Assembly (NCBI GenBank): GCA_050998615.1
Contig: JBPCQA010000059.1
Location: 1-64,000, forward strand
From: JBPCQA01 sp050998615
Lineage (GTDB): Bacteria > Actinomycetota > Actinomycetes > Propionibacteriales > Nocardioidaceae
Direction: 5' to 3'
DNA: 64,000 bases
A model generated the notes under the pieces. It made no database searches and was not told the DNA's origin. It saw nothing but the letters and a program-made list of their open reading frames with translations. This document shows positions 26,623 through 35,203 of this stretch, piece after piece. The translations under genes were made by a program, and so were the position numbers. Numbering within the stretch: the first letter of the stretch is position 1; each line of letters begins with the position of its first letter.

Positions 26623-27582
26623 ATGGCCTTCGTTCGTGACCCTCGCCGGGGATACCTGCTTGTGGCGTTCGGAGCGGCCCTGTTTGTGATCAACGCGGGA
26701 GTGTCCCGGGTCATCCAGGCCGCGGGAGTGGATTCCGCGACCTTGACGACGGTCCGCTGCACCGGCAGCGCGCTCGTGCTGCTCGCGGTCGTGCTGGCAC
26801 GTGGTGAGCGGCTTGCCTTACCTCGGGGGTGGCGTGAGCTGGGCGTGGTGATCGGGTTCGGCATTACCGGGGTTGCCGCGGTTCAGTGGCTCTACTTCGT
26901 GGCGATCGACCGCCTGCCGGTCGGGATTGCCCTGCTCTTGGAGTTCACCGCGCCCGTCCTCGTTGCGTTGTTCGTGCGTTTCGTGTATCGAGAGCACGTA
27001 CGCCGCCGGATGTGGCTGGGCATCGCGTGTTCACTTGGCGGGCTGGCTCTGGTGGCCCAAATCTGGCACGGCCTGGCTCTTGACGGCATCGGTGTGTTGG
27101 CTGGTTTCGGCGCCGCCGCGTCGCTCGCGACGTACTACCTGCTGGGTGAGCACAGCGTCAGCGCGGAGTCACCGCTGCACGTCATTACCGAGGCGTTCAT
27201 TGTGGCGGCGATCTTCTGGAACATCGCGCAGCCCATCACCAGTGTGTTCGACACCGATTTGACAGCTGATCAGAGCCTAGGCGGGGCGCTGAGCCATCTT
27301 CACGCGCCGCTGTGGGCGCTGTTCGCAGGCATGATTGTGCTCGGCACGGCGGTCCCGTTCCTGGCCGAGCTCAGCGCGCTGCGTCACCTCACCGCGACCG
27401 AGGTCACGCTGATCGGGATGATCGAGCCGGTGGGTGCCACGATCTTTGGCTGGTTGTGGTTCAACGAGGATCTCACGCTGCCCCAAACGATCGGGGTTGG
27501 CGCGGTGCTGCTTGGTATCGGCCTGTCCCAGACGGCGCGCACCGCGCATCGCAGCGCCGATTCGGCTGCCTTCCTAACCTAG
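26623..27582 (+). CDS. EamA (DMT) family transporter
   Basis: 319 residues with ten predicted membrane helices in two EamA repeats. The first begins GYLLVAFGAALFVINAGVSR, with ALLLEFTAPVLVALFVRFVY closing it. The second ends GMIEPVGATIFGWLWFNEDL, the usual PxxA-like signature of the second repeat. Drug/metabolite exporters of this group carry amino acids or other small metabolites; the substrate is unknown. AAGGTG lies upstream of the ATG. Confidence 0.88.
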   Translation: MAFVRDPRRGYLLVAFGAALFVINAGVSRVIQAAGVDSATLTTVRCTGSALVLLAVVLARGERLALPRGWRELGVVIGFGITGVAAVQWLYFVAIDRLPVGIALLLEFTAPVLVALFVRFVYREHVRRRMWLGIACSLGGLALVAQIWHGLALDGIGVLAGFGAAASLATYYLLGEHSVSAESPLHVITEAFIVAAIFWNIAQPITSVFDTDLTADQSLGGALSHLHAPLWALFAGMIVLGTAVPFLAELSALRHLTATEVTLIGMIEPVGATIFGWLWFNEDLTLPQTIGVGAVLLGIGLSQTARTAHRSADSAAFLT

Positions 27583-27624
27583 GCGTCGCCGGATAGCGTC
27601 TTGCTCTCCACCGTCACTGCGGCA

Positions 27625-27642
27625 CGTCCTCCTCAACCACCT
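27625..27642. repeat. Dispersed intergenic repeat, half copy
   Basis: CGTCCTCCTCAACCACCT is the reverse complement of the GGTGGTTGAGG half. It lies 17 bp beyond the stop of the deiminase remnant. Confidence 0.5.
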
Positions 27643-27658
27643 GGACTCGGACGTCCGG

Positions 27659-27875
27659 TCAGCCGGGCAGGATGACCTTGCCACCATGCACGACGTCGAC
27701 GTCGCGCCCGATCACGATGTCCAGTGGATTGGTCAGGCAGCGAATCGATCCGCCTCCCTTGTGGAACTCGCTGACGTCCACGACGACGATCTCGAAGCCC
27801 CACGCCTGGAGTTGATCCCGCACTCGCTGCGGGGTTGATGGCGTAGTCGACCCGGAAATGATTCGGGCGCACCAT
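27659..27875 (-). pseudogene. Arginine deiminase/dimethylargininase family remnant (internal deletion)
   Basis: An ATG at 27875 starts MVRPNHFRVDYAINP, the normal N-terminus of this amidinotransferase-fold family. After a change of frame the sequence jumps to the family C-terminus, FEIVVVDVSEFHKGGGSIRC then LTNPLDIVIGR, containing the catalytic Cys region (GGGSIRCLT). About 200 internal residues, including the His/Asp catalytic positions, are missing. The frame of the C-terminal part is open but would start in unrelated sequence. It is divergent from a truncated GntR gene. Confidence 0.8.
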
Positions 27876-27920
27876 CGCATAGCGCCTCCCCCACGGCAGC
27901 GGGGTCCGGGTTCGTGCGTG

Positions 27921-28424
27921 ATGTGTGCGGAGGGGGTTGCGGTTCGGGTGCCGAACAAGGGGGTTGCCGTGAAAGAGTTGACGGCCGACGATGTCTGCGA
28001 CGTGAGCCGAGCGAGGGCTGCCTTGGAAGCGGCCGGCGTACGCCGATGGAACGCTGCCAGCGAAGTGGAGCGGCAGGTGGTGCGCGACGCGCTCGACCAC
28101 TACATCCAGCTCGCCAACGAAGCATCCGACCTCGCCGTAGTGACCGAGGCGCATCTGTCCATCCACCGCACACTCGTCGGGCTCAGCGGGAGCCGGCGCC
28201 TGGCGGCAGCCGCCGACGCGCTCAACGCCGAGATCCGGCTCGGACTTGCACACCTGGATCGGACTCGCCGCAACCTCGACGAGCAGGTCGCCGACCATCG
28301 CCGACTCTTGGGCCTGCTCGAAGTGGGTCAGGTCGACGCGGCGGTGCAGGAGCTGGAAAACCATCTCGTCACTGCGAAGGTCACCCTGTTGGCGGCCACC
28401 GGGCATGGCACGATCGAGCCGTGA
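27921..28424 (+). CDS. GntR-type FCD domain protein, DNA-binding domain missing
   Basis: 167 residues from ATG 27921. The start MCAEGVAVRVPNKGVAVKEL corresponds to the end of the winged-helix domain of FadR-subfamily GntR regulators. The rest is a complete FCD ligand domain (VSRARAALEAAGVRRW, LSIHRTLVGLSGSRRLA, DEQVADHRRLLGLLE). The first 60 or so residues with the helix-turn-helix are gone, so it cannot bind DNA as a normal GntR protein. It is probably a pseudogene. It once may have controlled the divergent deiminase gene, which is also decayed. It overlaps the next start (GTGA). Confidence 0.7.
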   Translation: MCAEGVAVRVPNKGVAVKELTADDVCDVSRARAALEAAGVRRWNAASEVERQVVRDALDHYIQLANEASDLAVVTEAHLSIHRTLVGLSGSRRLAAAADALNAEIRLGLAHLDRTRRNLDEQVADHRRLLGLLEVGQVDAAVQELENHLVTAKVTLLAATGHGTIEP

Positions 28425-28798
28425 CCACCTGGATCGTCCGCGTCATCACCAATGCCCTGGCACTGGCGTTTGCCGCCTGGCTGTTCACGGGGATCAGTGT
28501 CAACGGACATTCGCAGGGCGACCGGATCCTCACCGTGGTGGTGGTGGCATTGATCTTCGGCATCATCAACGAGTTTGTCCGCCCCATTGTTGCCATCTTG
28601 TCCCTCCCGCTGTATCTGCTCACTCTTGGCCTGTTCTTCTTCGTGGTCAACGCGTTAATGCTGCTGTTGACAAGCTGGATCGCCGGCCAGCTCAGCATCG
28701 GTTTCCACGTCGACGGTTTCTGGACCGCCGTGCTGGGGTCGATCGTCATTACCGTCGTCAGTTGGCTGATCGGGCTCGTCTCGCCGCGCACCAACTGA
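28421..28798 (+). CDS. Phage holin family (PF04020) membrane protein
   Basis: 125 residues with four hydrophobic helices: LALAFAAWLFTGISV, ILTVVVVALIFGIINEFVRP, LPLYLLTLGLFFFVVNALML and AVLGSIVITVVSWLIGLV. The order and the NEFVRP and TLGLFFFVVNA motifs are those of PF04020, a chromosomal protein family despite its name. GTG 28421 overlaps the upstream stop. Role unknown. Confidence 0.85.
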   Translation: MTTWIVRVITNALALAFAAWLFTGISVNGHSQGDRILTVVVVALIFGIINEFVRPIVAILSLPLYLLTLGLFFFVVNALMLLLTSWIAGQLSIGFHVDGFWTAVLGSIVITVVSWLIGLVSPRTN

Positions 28799-28811
28799 GA
28801 CGCGATTTGCG

Positions 28812-29324
28812 ATGCGTATCCCACCGCCGCGACGCCCGGGTTCGACGTACTCGATCATGATCATCTGCTTGGGCAACATCTGCCGGTCCCCGACTGCCGA
28901 GGTCGTGCTGACCCGCAAGCTCGAGCTGGCGTGCCTCGACGACGTGGTCCGTGTCAGCAGCACCGGCACAGGTGACTGGCATGTCGGCCAGGGCATGGAC
29001 GCGCGTGCGGCGGCCGCCTTGGTGGCGAACGGCTACAACCCCACCGCGCATCGCGCGCGGACCTTCGACACCCAGCAGTTCGCCGACTTCGACCTGGTGT
29101 TGGTGATGGACCGAAGCAACCACCGAGACGTCACCGAGTTGTTGGGGGAGCACGTCGACCGGTCGCGGCTGGCGATGTTCAGGTCGTTTGATCCGCAGGC
29201 CGATGATGACCTTGACATGCCCGATCCGTGGGGCGGCGGACCGGCCGGCTTCGACAACGTCTTGACGATGGTGGAGCGCACGAGTGACGCGCTGGTCGCG
29301 AGCCTGCGGAGCGCCCTCACCTAA
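28812..29324 (+). CDS. Low molecular weight protein-tyrosine phosphatase
   Basis: 170 residues. CLGNICRSPTAEV is the C(X)5R(S/T) phosphate loop near the N-terminus, and DMPDPWGGG near the C-terminus supplies the general-acid Asp (DPW). STGTGDWHVGQGMDARA is conserved in the family. The ATG at 28812 gives a 15-residue tail before the core; an ATG at 28857 would fit the family start more closely. It hydrolyses phosphotyrosine or related phosphoproteins in the cytoplasm, or after secretion as in PtpA. Confidence 0.92.
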   Translation: MRIPPPRRPGSTYSIMIICLGNICRSPTAEVVLTRKLELACLDDVVRVSSTGTGDWHVGQGMDARAAAALVANGYNPTAHRARTFDTQQFADFDLVLVMDRSNHRDVTELLGEHVDRSRLAMFRSFDPQADDDLDMPDPWGGGPAGFDNVLTMVERTSDALVASLRSALT

Positions 29325-29374
29325 GAGCCGCGGGCTCTAAGCACTTCCGTCGCGGCCGCAGGCGTCGTACGGTC

Positions 29375-29632
29375 ATGATCATGGTGCGGATGGCCACCAT
29401 CGCCGGCCGGGCCGCGGCGCTGCTCGGAACCGCGGTGGTCGCCACGACGCCGGTGGCCGGTGGTGACATCTGTACGGCGACCCGACTGCGACTCAGCGAC
29501 GGCCGGACCGCCTTCGTCAAGACCCGCACGCACCCGCCACGGGACTTCTTCCCAGGAGAGGCCCGGCAGCTGTGCTGGCTCGAGGAGGCTCACGGCGCGC
29601 CCACACCGACAGTTCTCGCGGCCGTCTCGAAA
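29375..29632 (+). pseudogene. Fructosamine kinase family remnant
   Basis: VVATTPVAGGDICTATRLRL followed by SDGRTAFVKTRTHPPRDFFP and GEARQLCWLEEA is the N-terminal part of the fructosamine kinase/YniA family, normally 250-290 residues. The match stops at VLAAV, exactly where a dispersed repeat copy (GCCGTCTCGAAACCACC) begins. The catalytic half of the kinase is missing. Confidence 0.8.
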
Positions 29633-29640
29633 CCACCCTG
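29621..29640. repeat. Dispersed intergenic repeat, right half
   Basis: GCCGTCTCGAAACCACCCTG is the CGAAACCACC end of the repeat family. It forms the 3' breakpoint of the fructosamine kinase remnant, 41 bp before mprA. Confidence 0.55.
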
Positions 29641-29681
29641 CTCTCAGCCACATTTCAGATCGACGTGAGAATCTTGGTGTC

Positions 29682-30374
29682 ATGCGCATTTTGGTGGTAG
29701 ACGACGACCGGGCCGTTCGGGACTCGCTCCGCCGATCGTTGGAGTTCAACGGCTACGAGGTCGAGCTTGCCAGCGACGGGGTCGAGGCCCTCGCCCGCAT
29801 CAACGGGTTGGCACCTGACGCCCTCGTCGTCGACGTGATGATGCCGCGGCTCGATGGCATCGAGACGACCAAGGCGTTGCGCGCGGCCGGCAACGACCTG
29901 CCGATCTTGGTGCTCACCGCGCGTGACTCCGTCAACGATCGAGTCGACGGCCTCGACGCGGGGGCGGATGACTATCTCGCCAAGCCGTTCGCGCTCGACG
30001 AGTTGCTGGCCCGGATCCGCGCCATGCTCCGACGGCGTACGCTCGGCTCGGCCGCGGATCAAGACGAGGGGCCCCTGGTGTTCAGTGACCTCAGCATGAA
30101 CCCGGTGACGCGTGACGTCGAGCGCGCCGGACGGCCGATCACACTGACCCGCACTGAGTGGGATCTGCTCGAACTCTTCATGCGCCGACCCAAGCGGGTG
30201 CTCGAGCGGGCCTTCATCCTCGAAGAGGTGTGGGGCTACGACTTCCCGACCACCGCAAACTCACTTGAGGTGTACGTCGGCTATGTCCGCCGCAAGACCG
30301 AGACGGAGGGGGAGAGCCGACTGCTTCACACGGTGCGCGGAGTCGGGTACGTGCTGCGTGAGACGCCGCCGTGA
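29682..30374 (+). CDS. mprA: Response regulator transcription factor, MprA type
   Basis: 230 residues of the OmpR/PhoB class. The receiver domain has the acidic DDD near the start, phospho-Asp in ALVVDVMMPRLDG, Thr in ILVLTARDS and Lys in DDYLAKPF. The C-terminal winged helix includes LTRTEWDLLELFMRRPKRVL and TVRGVGYVLRE. Overlap with the kinase gene by four bases (GTGA) and the PepD-type protease after it reproduce the mycobacterial mprA-mprB-pepD order, which senses envelope stress. The ATG at 29682 follows the family start MRILVVDDD. Confidence 0.93.
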   Translation: MRILVVDDDRAVRDSLRRSLEFNGYEVELASDGVEALARINGLAPDALVVDVMMPRLDGIETTKALRAAGNDLPILVLTARDSVNDRVDGLDAGADDYLAKPFALDELLARIRAMLRRRTLGSAADQDEGPLVFSDLSMNPVTRDVERAGRPITLTRTEWDLLELFMRRPKRVLERAFILEEVWGYDFPTTANSLEVYVGYVRRKTETEGESRLLHTVRGVGYVLRETPP

Positions 30375-31774
30375 GACGCATGTCGATGGTCGCCAGAATC
30401 TCGCTGCTGGTGGCCTGCGCGGTCGGCATCTCGGTCGCGGTCGCCAGTCTGGCGGCGTACGTAACGCTGCGCGCGCAACTGCACGAGAGCATGGACGACA
30501 CCTTGCTGCATCGTGCTCAGGCGGCCAGCCGAACGCCGCTTGTCGCCGAGGTGACTCTGCGACGCCTACCGCCCGCAGTGCTCGGTGCAGGTGACCTGCG
30601 CATCTACGTGATCAGCGCAAACGGGTCGATCGACTCCCCCAACAACCCGAACTTCATCACGCCCCTGTCGTCAGCTGAGCTCGCGGTTGCGCGCGGCAAT
30701 AAGGACAACGCGGTGCGCACCATCACCAGTCACGGCACGGATTCGCGAGCGGTCACGGTGCCCGCCGGCGCAGGTCATGCCCTGATCTTCGTCCAATCCA
30801 CCGAGCCCATCGAAACCACGCTCGACCGGATGCAGCTTGTGCTGTTCCTGGTCGGCGCCGGGGGAGTGATCGCATCGGCCCTGATCGGGTTGGCGATCGC
30901 GCGTTCTGCTTTGCGGCCGGTACGCCGGCTCTCGGCAGCGGCGGAATACATCGCGCAAACCGAGGAGCTCACCCCGATCGCCGTCACCGGCGACGACGAG
31001 TTGGCCAGCCTGGCGACGTCGTTCAACGACATGCTCGCGGCGCTTGGCGCGTCCCGCGACCGACAGCGACGGTTGGTCGGTGACGCCGGGCACGAACTGC
31101 GCACGCCGCTGACCAGCCTGCGCACCAATCTCGAGTTGCTGGCGCAGGCCAACCGCCGCGGCGGGCTGAGCGTTGCGCAGCGAGACGAGCTGCTCAACGA
31201 TGTGACCGCGCAGGTCGAGGAGCTCTCCACGCTGGTTGGTGATCTTGTGGAGTTGGCCCGCGACGAACCGTTGGAGCGCACTCCAGAGCCGCTTGATCTC
31301 TCCGACATCGTCAGGCGCGCCGTGGACCGGGTGAAGCGGCGAGCTCCTGGGCTCAGCTTCGCCGTACGAGTTAATCCATGGTGGGTGGTCGGTGAGGCAC
31401 AGATTCTCGAGCGGGCGGTCACGAACCTACTCGACAACGCCGCGAAGTGGAGCCCACCGCACGGCATGATCGAGGTCTACCTGCACGACGGTGTGCTCGC
31501 CGTCGCCGACCAGGGTCCGGGCGTCACGGAGGCGGACCTGCCGATGATCTTCGAAAGGTTCTACCGGGCCGCCGACGCTCGCATGCTGCCCGGCTCCGGG
31601 CTCGGCCTCTCGATCGTGCGTCAGGCCGCCGAGCGGCACGGCGGCAGCGCCACTGCGGCGAACCGGCAACCGCATGGCGCCGTTTTCACGCTGTCGATTC
31701 CGGGACACCCCGGCGTGGAACCCGCCGCCGAAGCAGAAGCCGAACAACTTCGCGAACTCCAGACGCCGCGGTAA
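30371..31774 (+). CDS. mprB: Sensor histidine kinase, MprB type
   Basis: 467 residues. An N-terminal signal-anchor helix (ISLLVACAVGISVAVASLAA) comes first. An extracellular domain of about 120 residues and a second membrane helix (LFLVGAGGVIASALIGLAIA) follow. After a HAMP domain comes the H-box VGDAGHELRTPLTSLRTNLE, then N-box TNLLDNAAKW and G-boxes VADQGPGV and LPGSGLGLSIV. It phosphorylates the overlapping mprA product. The Pro-rich, acidic C-terminal tail is short. Confidence 0.93.
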   Translation: MRRMSMVARISLLVACAVGISVAVASLAAYVTLRAQLHESMDDTLLHRAQAASRTPLVAEVTLRRLPPAVLGAGDLRIYVISANGSIDSPNNPNFITPLSSAELAVARGNKDNAVRTITSHGTDSRAVTVPAGAGHALIFVQSTEPIETTLDRMQLVLFLVGAGGVIASALIGLAIARSALRPVRRLSAAAEYIAQTEELTPIAVTGDDELASLATSFNDMLAALGASRDRQRRLVGDAGHELRTPLTSLRTNLELLAQANRRGGLSVAQRDELLNDVTAQVEELSTLVGDLVELARDEPLERTPEPLDLSDIVRRAVDRVKRRAPGLSFAVRVNPWWVVGEAQILERAVTNLLDNAAKWSPPHGMIEVYLHDGVLAVADQGPGVTEADLPMIFERFYRAADARMLPGSGLGLSIVRQAAERHGGSATAANRQPHGAVFTLSIPGHPGVEPAAEAEAEQLRELQTPR

Positions 31775-31871
31775 CTGCGCGGCGACTTCCGTTCTGCGTG
31801 GCTTCTCAAGTCACAGAAACCTCTGAGGCGCGTCTTAGCCTTATCTAAGTGTCGGGCGCCATGATGAATAC

Positions 31872-33047
31872 ATGTCCCACCAAGCGTTCCCCCCGTCGTA
31901 CCCACCCGCAATGCCGCCGACTACCCCTCCGGCGTCACCACGGCGGGGTGGACGAGTTGTTGGTGCGGCGCTCCTAGTCGGGGCCCTCGCCGGCGGAGTC
32001 GCAGGGTTTGGTGGAGCGGCGCTGATGCAGGACACGACCTCGTCCAGCGCCGCTCCGCTGAGCCAGGCACCGTTCACCACCAGCTCGGCGTCTTCGAGCA
32101 CGGCTATCCCGGCAGGCTCCACCGAAACTGCGGCGGCAGCCGCTCTCCCTTCGGTCGTCAAGATTTACGCCAGCTCGCCGACGGCGAGCGGATCGGGCTC
32201 TGGGATCATCCTCACCAAAGATGGTGAGATCTTGACGAACAACCACGTCGTCGAGCTTTCTTTGAACGGCGGTGGGCTTGCTGTGACGTTCAACAACGGC
32301 GTCACCAAGCGTGCGACCATCGTCGGCAGGGACCCATTGACCGACCTCGCGGTGATCAAAGTCAACGGCGAGACCAACCTTCGGCCCGCCACGCTCGGCA
32401 AGTCGTCGTCGCTACGCGTAGGCGAGCATGTCGTTGCCGTCGGTGCTCCATTCGGCCTAGAGAGCACCGTGACTACCGGCATCGTGAGCGCATTAAACCG
32501 CCCCGTCACCACACAAGGTGAAGCGATGAACGACCCGACCACGATCTTTCCGGCCATCCAGACCGATGCTGCAATCAACCCCGGAAACTCCGGTGGCCCG
32601 CTGGTCAACATGGCCGGCCAGGTGGTGGGCATCGACTCGGCGATCCGCACCGCATCGTCGAACACCACCGGAGCCACCCAGAGCGGCTCGATCGGGCTCG
32701 GCTTCGCGATACCGATCGATGACGCGATCCCGATCGTCCAGCAACTGCGCTCGGGCCAGACGCCAACGCACGCCCGCATCGGCGTCACGGTTGCCGATGC
32801 GACAAGCAAGCTCGGACTCCCGCACGGCGCCCGAGTCCAAGGCGTCGCTGTTGGCCAGGCCGGTGCAACCGCAGGTCTGCAAAAGGGCGATGTGATCACC
32901 AGACTGAACAACGACATAGTCAGTGACGCCAACTCGCTGGTGGCGGGCGTACGCGAGTACCGCCCCGGCGACCGCGTGACGCTGACAGTTAAGACACCAA
33001 CCGGTGGAGTAAAGACGCTCGGCGTGACCCTCGGGTCAGACGCCTAA
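31872..33047 (+). CDS. pepD: S1C family trypsin-like serine protease with PDZ domain, PepD/HtrA-like
   Basis: 391 residues. A cytoplasmic Pro-rich tail precedes one membrane helix (VVGAALLVGALAGGVAGFGG). The protease domain has SGSGIILTKDGEILTNNHVV (His), DPLTDLAVIKVNG (Asp) and INPGNSGGPLVNMAGQVVGI (Ser). A C-terminal PDZ domain has VGQAGATAGLQKGDVITRLN. It should degrade damaged extracytoplasmic proteins. It lies 97 bp after mprB; the gap holds CTTAGCCTTATCTAAG, a small inverted repeat, so it may have its own stress promoter (inference). Confidence 0.92.
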   Translation: MSHQAFPPSYPPAMPPTTPPASPRRGGRVVGAALLVGALAGGVAGFGGAALMQDTTSSSAAPLSQAPFTTSSASSSTAIPAGSTETAAAAALPSVVKIYASSPTASGSGSGIILTKDGEILTNNHVVELSLNGGGLAVTFNNGVTKRATIVGRDPLTDLAVIKVNGETNLRPATLGKSSSLRVGEHVVAVGAPFGLESTVTTGIVSALNRPVTTQGEAMNDPTTIFPAIQTDAAINPGNSGGPLVNMAGQVVGIDSAIRTASSNTTGATQSGSIGLGFAIPIDDAIPIVQQLRSGQTPTHARIGVTVADATSKLGLPHGARVQGVAVGQAGATAGLQKGDVITRLNNDIVSDANSLVAGVREYRPGDRVTLTVKTPTGGVKTLGVTLGSDA

Positions 33048-33056
33048 CCCATAGAC

Positions 33057-33096
33057 ACGCCCCGGCAGTCAACCCCGTCCCCGACTGCCGGGGCGT
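33057..33096 (+). terminator. Terminator hairpin, copy 1
   Basis: ACGCCCCGGCAGT (33057-33069) pairs perfectly with ACTGCCGGGGCGT (33084-33096) over a 14-base loop, ten bases after the pepD stop. A nearly identical unit follows 62 bp later. Confidence 0.8.
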
Positions 33097-33118
33097 TGCA
33101 CCACCCAACCCCATAGAC

Positions 33119-33158
33119 ACGCCCCAGCAGTCAACCCCGTCCCCGACTGCTGGGGCGT
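33119..33158 (+). terminator. Terminator hairpin, copy 2
   Basis: ACGCCCCAGCAGT pairs with ACTGCTGGGGCGT around the same loop as copy 1. Compared with copy 1, one base pair has changed from G-C to A-T on both sides, keeping the 13-bp stem. It is followed by CTTATTC. Confidence 0.8.
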
Positions 33159-33211
33159 CTTATTCAAGGCATCCCGCCACGGTGGTGGATGAAGTGAAGT
33201 GGGCCTATTCT

Positions 33212-33243
33212 ACGGTGGTCGACGAGCGGCCTCCTCAACCACC
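33212..33243. repeat. Dispersed intergenic repeat, palindromic copy
   Basis: ACGGTGGTCGACGAGCGGCC followed by TCCTCAACCACC: two half-sites facing each other. The right half supplies the final GG and the TGA stop of the PhzE-like gene. Confidence 0.6.
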
Positions 33244-35133
33244 AGAATCGCGGCGAAGCAGGCTGAGACAGAGGTCGCGGATGATGTCCGCGCCGTTCTC
33301 CGTAAGGATCGACTCGGCATGGAACTGAATGCCGCGATAATGCGGTCCTTCGACGAGGTGTACGTCGCCGGACAACTCATCGCACTCGACCCGAACCCCT
33401 GCGGGAAGGCGATGATCGACCGAGACTCGGGCGACAAACGTGTTGTAGAAGCCGACAGTCTCTTGTCGCCCGAGCAGCTCCACCCGGGTCTGGGTGCCCT
33501 GGAACACGATGTCCTTGAAGCAGAGCTGGAGTCCGAGCGCGCCACACAACACCTGGTGACCGAGACAGACGGCAAGGAACGGCGTCTGCTTGACCAGCAG
33601 GTCATCGACTGCCGCTCGCACCGCCTTGATCTTGGGGTCGGACTGGTCACGAGGATCCCCGGGGCCCGGGCCGACGATGACCAGGTCCGCAGCGTCGAAC
33701 GCTCCCGGCCGATAGTCGTGATGCCGCACCGTCTCGCTGGTCACACCCAACACGCTCAAGACATGGCGCAGCATCGCCACGAAGTTGTCTTCGCCGTCCA
33801 AGACGACCGCATGTACGCCCGCAAGCGCAGCGACTGGCGGTGTCCCTGATTGGTCGGTGAACCAGAAGCGGCTGAGCCGCTGATTGCGCTGCCTGAGGGC
33901 GCTCAACACGTCCTCGTCCTGGGCCAGGCCGGCGATCTCAACGGGCGAGGCGGCAGCTGACGGAACCAGCCCGAAGGCGGTCAGAATCCCGGCGGCTTTC
34001 GCGTGGGTTTCCGCAACCTCCGAGTCGGGATCGGAGTCACGGACCAACGTCGCACCGGCCATGACCCGCAGGCGCCCGTCGAGGCGCACCTCCGCAGTAC
34101 GAAGAACTATCGGAGCATCCAGGGTGGTTGCGCCGCTCACATCTCGACCGAGCAATGCCAGCATCGACGCGTAGTAACCGCGGCCCTGCGTTTCGTATCT
34201 CTTGATGACCCGGCAGGCGTTCTCGACCGGGCTTCCGGTGACGGTCGCGGCGAACATCGAGTCACGCAAGATGTCGCGGACGTCCGCGAAACTGCGCCCG
34301 GCAAGGATGTACTCGGTGTGCATGAGATGCGACATTGGCTTCAGGGACGGGCCAAAAATCTGGCCTCCTCCGGCGCAGATCCCACACATCATCTTCAGCT
34401 CTTCGTCGACGACCATAAAGAGCTCATAGATCTCCTTCTGGTCGGCCAAGAACCCCAGCAACCGGCGCTTGCGGGCAACCGGGTCGTCGATCGCACCGAC
34501 TCGAAAGGTGCCGCTGATCGGGTTCATCCGCACGTGGGTGCCGTGAACGTCGAGATGCCGTTCGGGGCTGGCGCCGATGAGATAGCGGTCCCCGGTGAAG
34601 ACAAGGAACGTCCAGTAGGCGCCGCGCTCCTGCTCGAGTAGTCGACGAAACACCGTGAGTGCTTTGCCGACGTCCCAGTCGGCGATGGTGGCGTGGTAGC
34701 TGCGGGCGACCACGACGTTCGCTCCTTCGCCACGACCGATCTCGTCGCGGATGACCCGTTCGACGACCTCGGCGTACTGCCGATCCGTTGGCTCAAAACC
34801 CTCGCTGCCAACGGTTTCTATCGCCTCGCTCGGCAGCGCTCGTAGCAGCTCCGCCGTGGAGAGCTCGCTCTGTCTCTCGATTTCGATGCTCGCCAATACG
34901 GTGCCGTCGTCGTGTACCGCAAATCCACGCTCCCGGATCTGGGCATACGGCACGCAGAGCAGACGGTCGAATCGGCGACCGGCCGCTGGCCGCTCTCTTT
35001 CCAGCGGTACGTCGCTCAGCAGCCGGTGGTCGTGGCGTTCGCCGCCGAGCAACGTCACCGCATCTGCACCGGGCAATCGGATCAACGCGAACGCGGGGTA
35101 GTTGAGCAGGCCGTCCACGACGTCGAGGGTCAT
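33235..35133 (-). CDS. PhzE/anthranilate synthase-like fused chorismate enzyme
   Basis: 632 residues: an N-terminal chorismate-binding domain (PISGTFRVGAIDDPVARKR, DEELKMMCGICAGGGQIFGP, MFAATVTGSPVENACRVIKR) fused to a class I glutamine amidotransferase domain (LVIVGPGPGDPRD, FLAVCLGHQVLCGALG with the catalytic Cys, IQFHAESIL with His-Glu). This domain order and the GSPVENACRVIKRYE motif are those of PhzE (2-amino-2-deoxyisochorismate synthase) and of fused anthranilate synthases, rather than TrpE. No phz or trp genes are near, so the product is unknown. Its stop codon comes from a dispersed repeat. It starts 70 bp after the helR stop, with no clear ribosome site. Confidence 0.85.
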   Translation of the reverse strand: MTLDVVDGLLNYPAFALIRLPGADAVTLLGGERHDHRLLSDVPLERERPAAGRRFDRLLCVPYAQIRERGFAVHDDGTVLASIEIERQSELSTAELLRALPSEAIETVGSEGFEPTDRQYAEVVERVIRDEIGRGEGANVVVARSYHATIADWDVGKALTVFRRLLEQERGAYWTFLVFTGDRYLIGASPERHLDVHGTHVRMNPISGTFRVGAIDDPVARKRRLLGFLADQKEIYELFMVVDEELKMMCGICAGGGQIFGPSLKPMSHLMHTEYILAGRSFADVRDILRDSMFAATVTGSPVENACRVIKRYETQGRGYYASMLALLGRDVSGATTLDAPIVLRTAEVRLDGRLRVMAGATLVRDSDPDSEVAETHAKAAGILTAFGLVPSAAASPVEIAGLAQDEDVLSALRQRNQRLSRFWFTDQSGTPPVAALAGVHAVVLDGEDNFVAMLRHVLSVLGVTSETVRHHDYRPGAFDAADLVIVGPGPGDPRDQSDPKIKAVRAAVDDLLVKQTPFLAVCLGHQVLCGALGLQLCFKDIVFQGTQTRVELLGRQETVGFYNTFVARVSVDHRLPAGVRVECDELSGDVHLVEGPHYRGIQFHAESILTENGADIIRDLCLSLLRRDSGG

Positions 35134-35203
35134 TGCGACCAGTGCCTGCCGATCAGGTGGGCAAGCCGGACACTGAAGCGGGGCAATCGGACAGCGCCGC
35201 AGA

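Noticed and set aside
29321..29341. TAAGAGCCGCGGGCTCTAAG palindrome after the phosphatase gene as element B
   Set aside because: It shares only the AGAGCC start and lacks the GAGTCGCC core. It is more likely a simple terminator-like palindrome.
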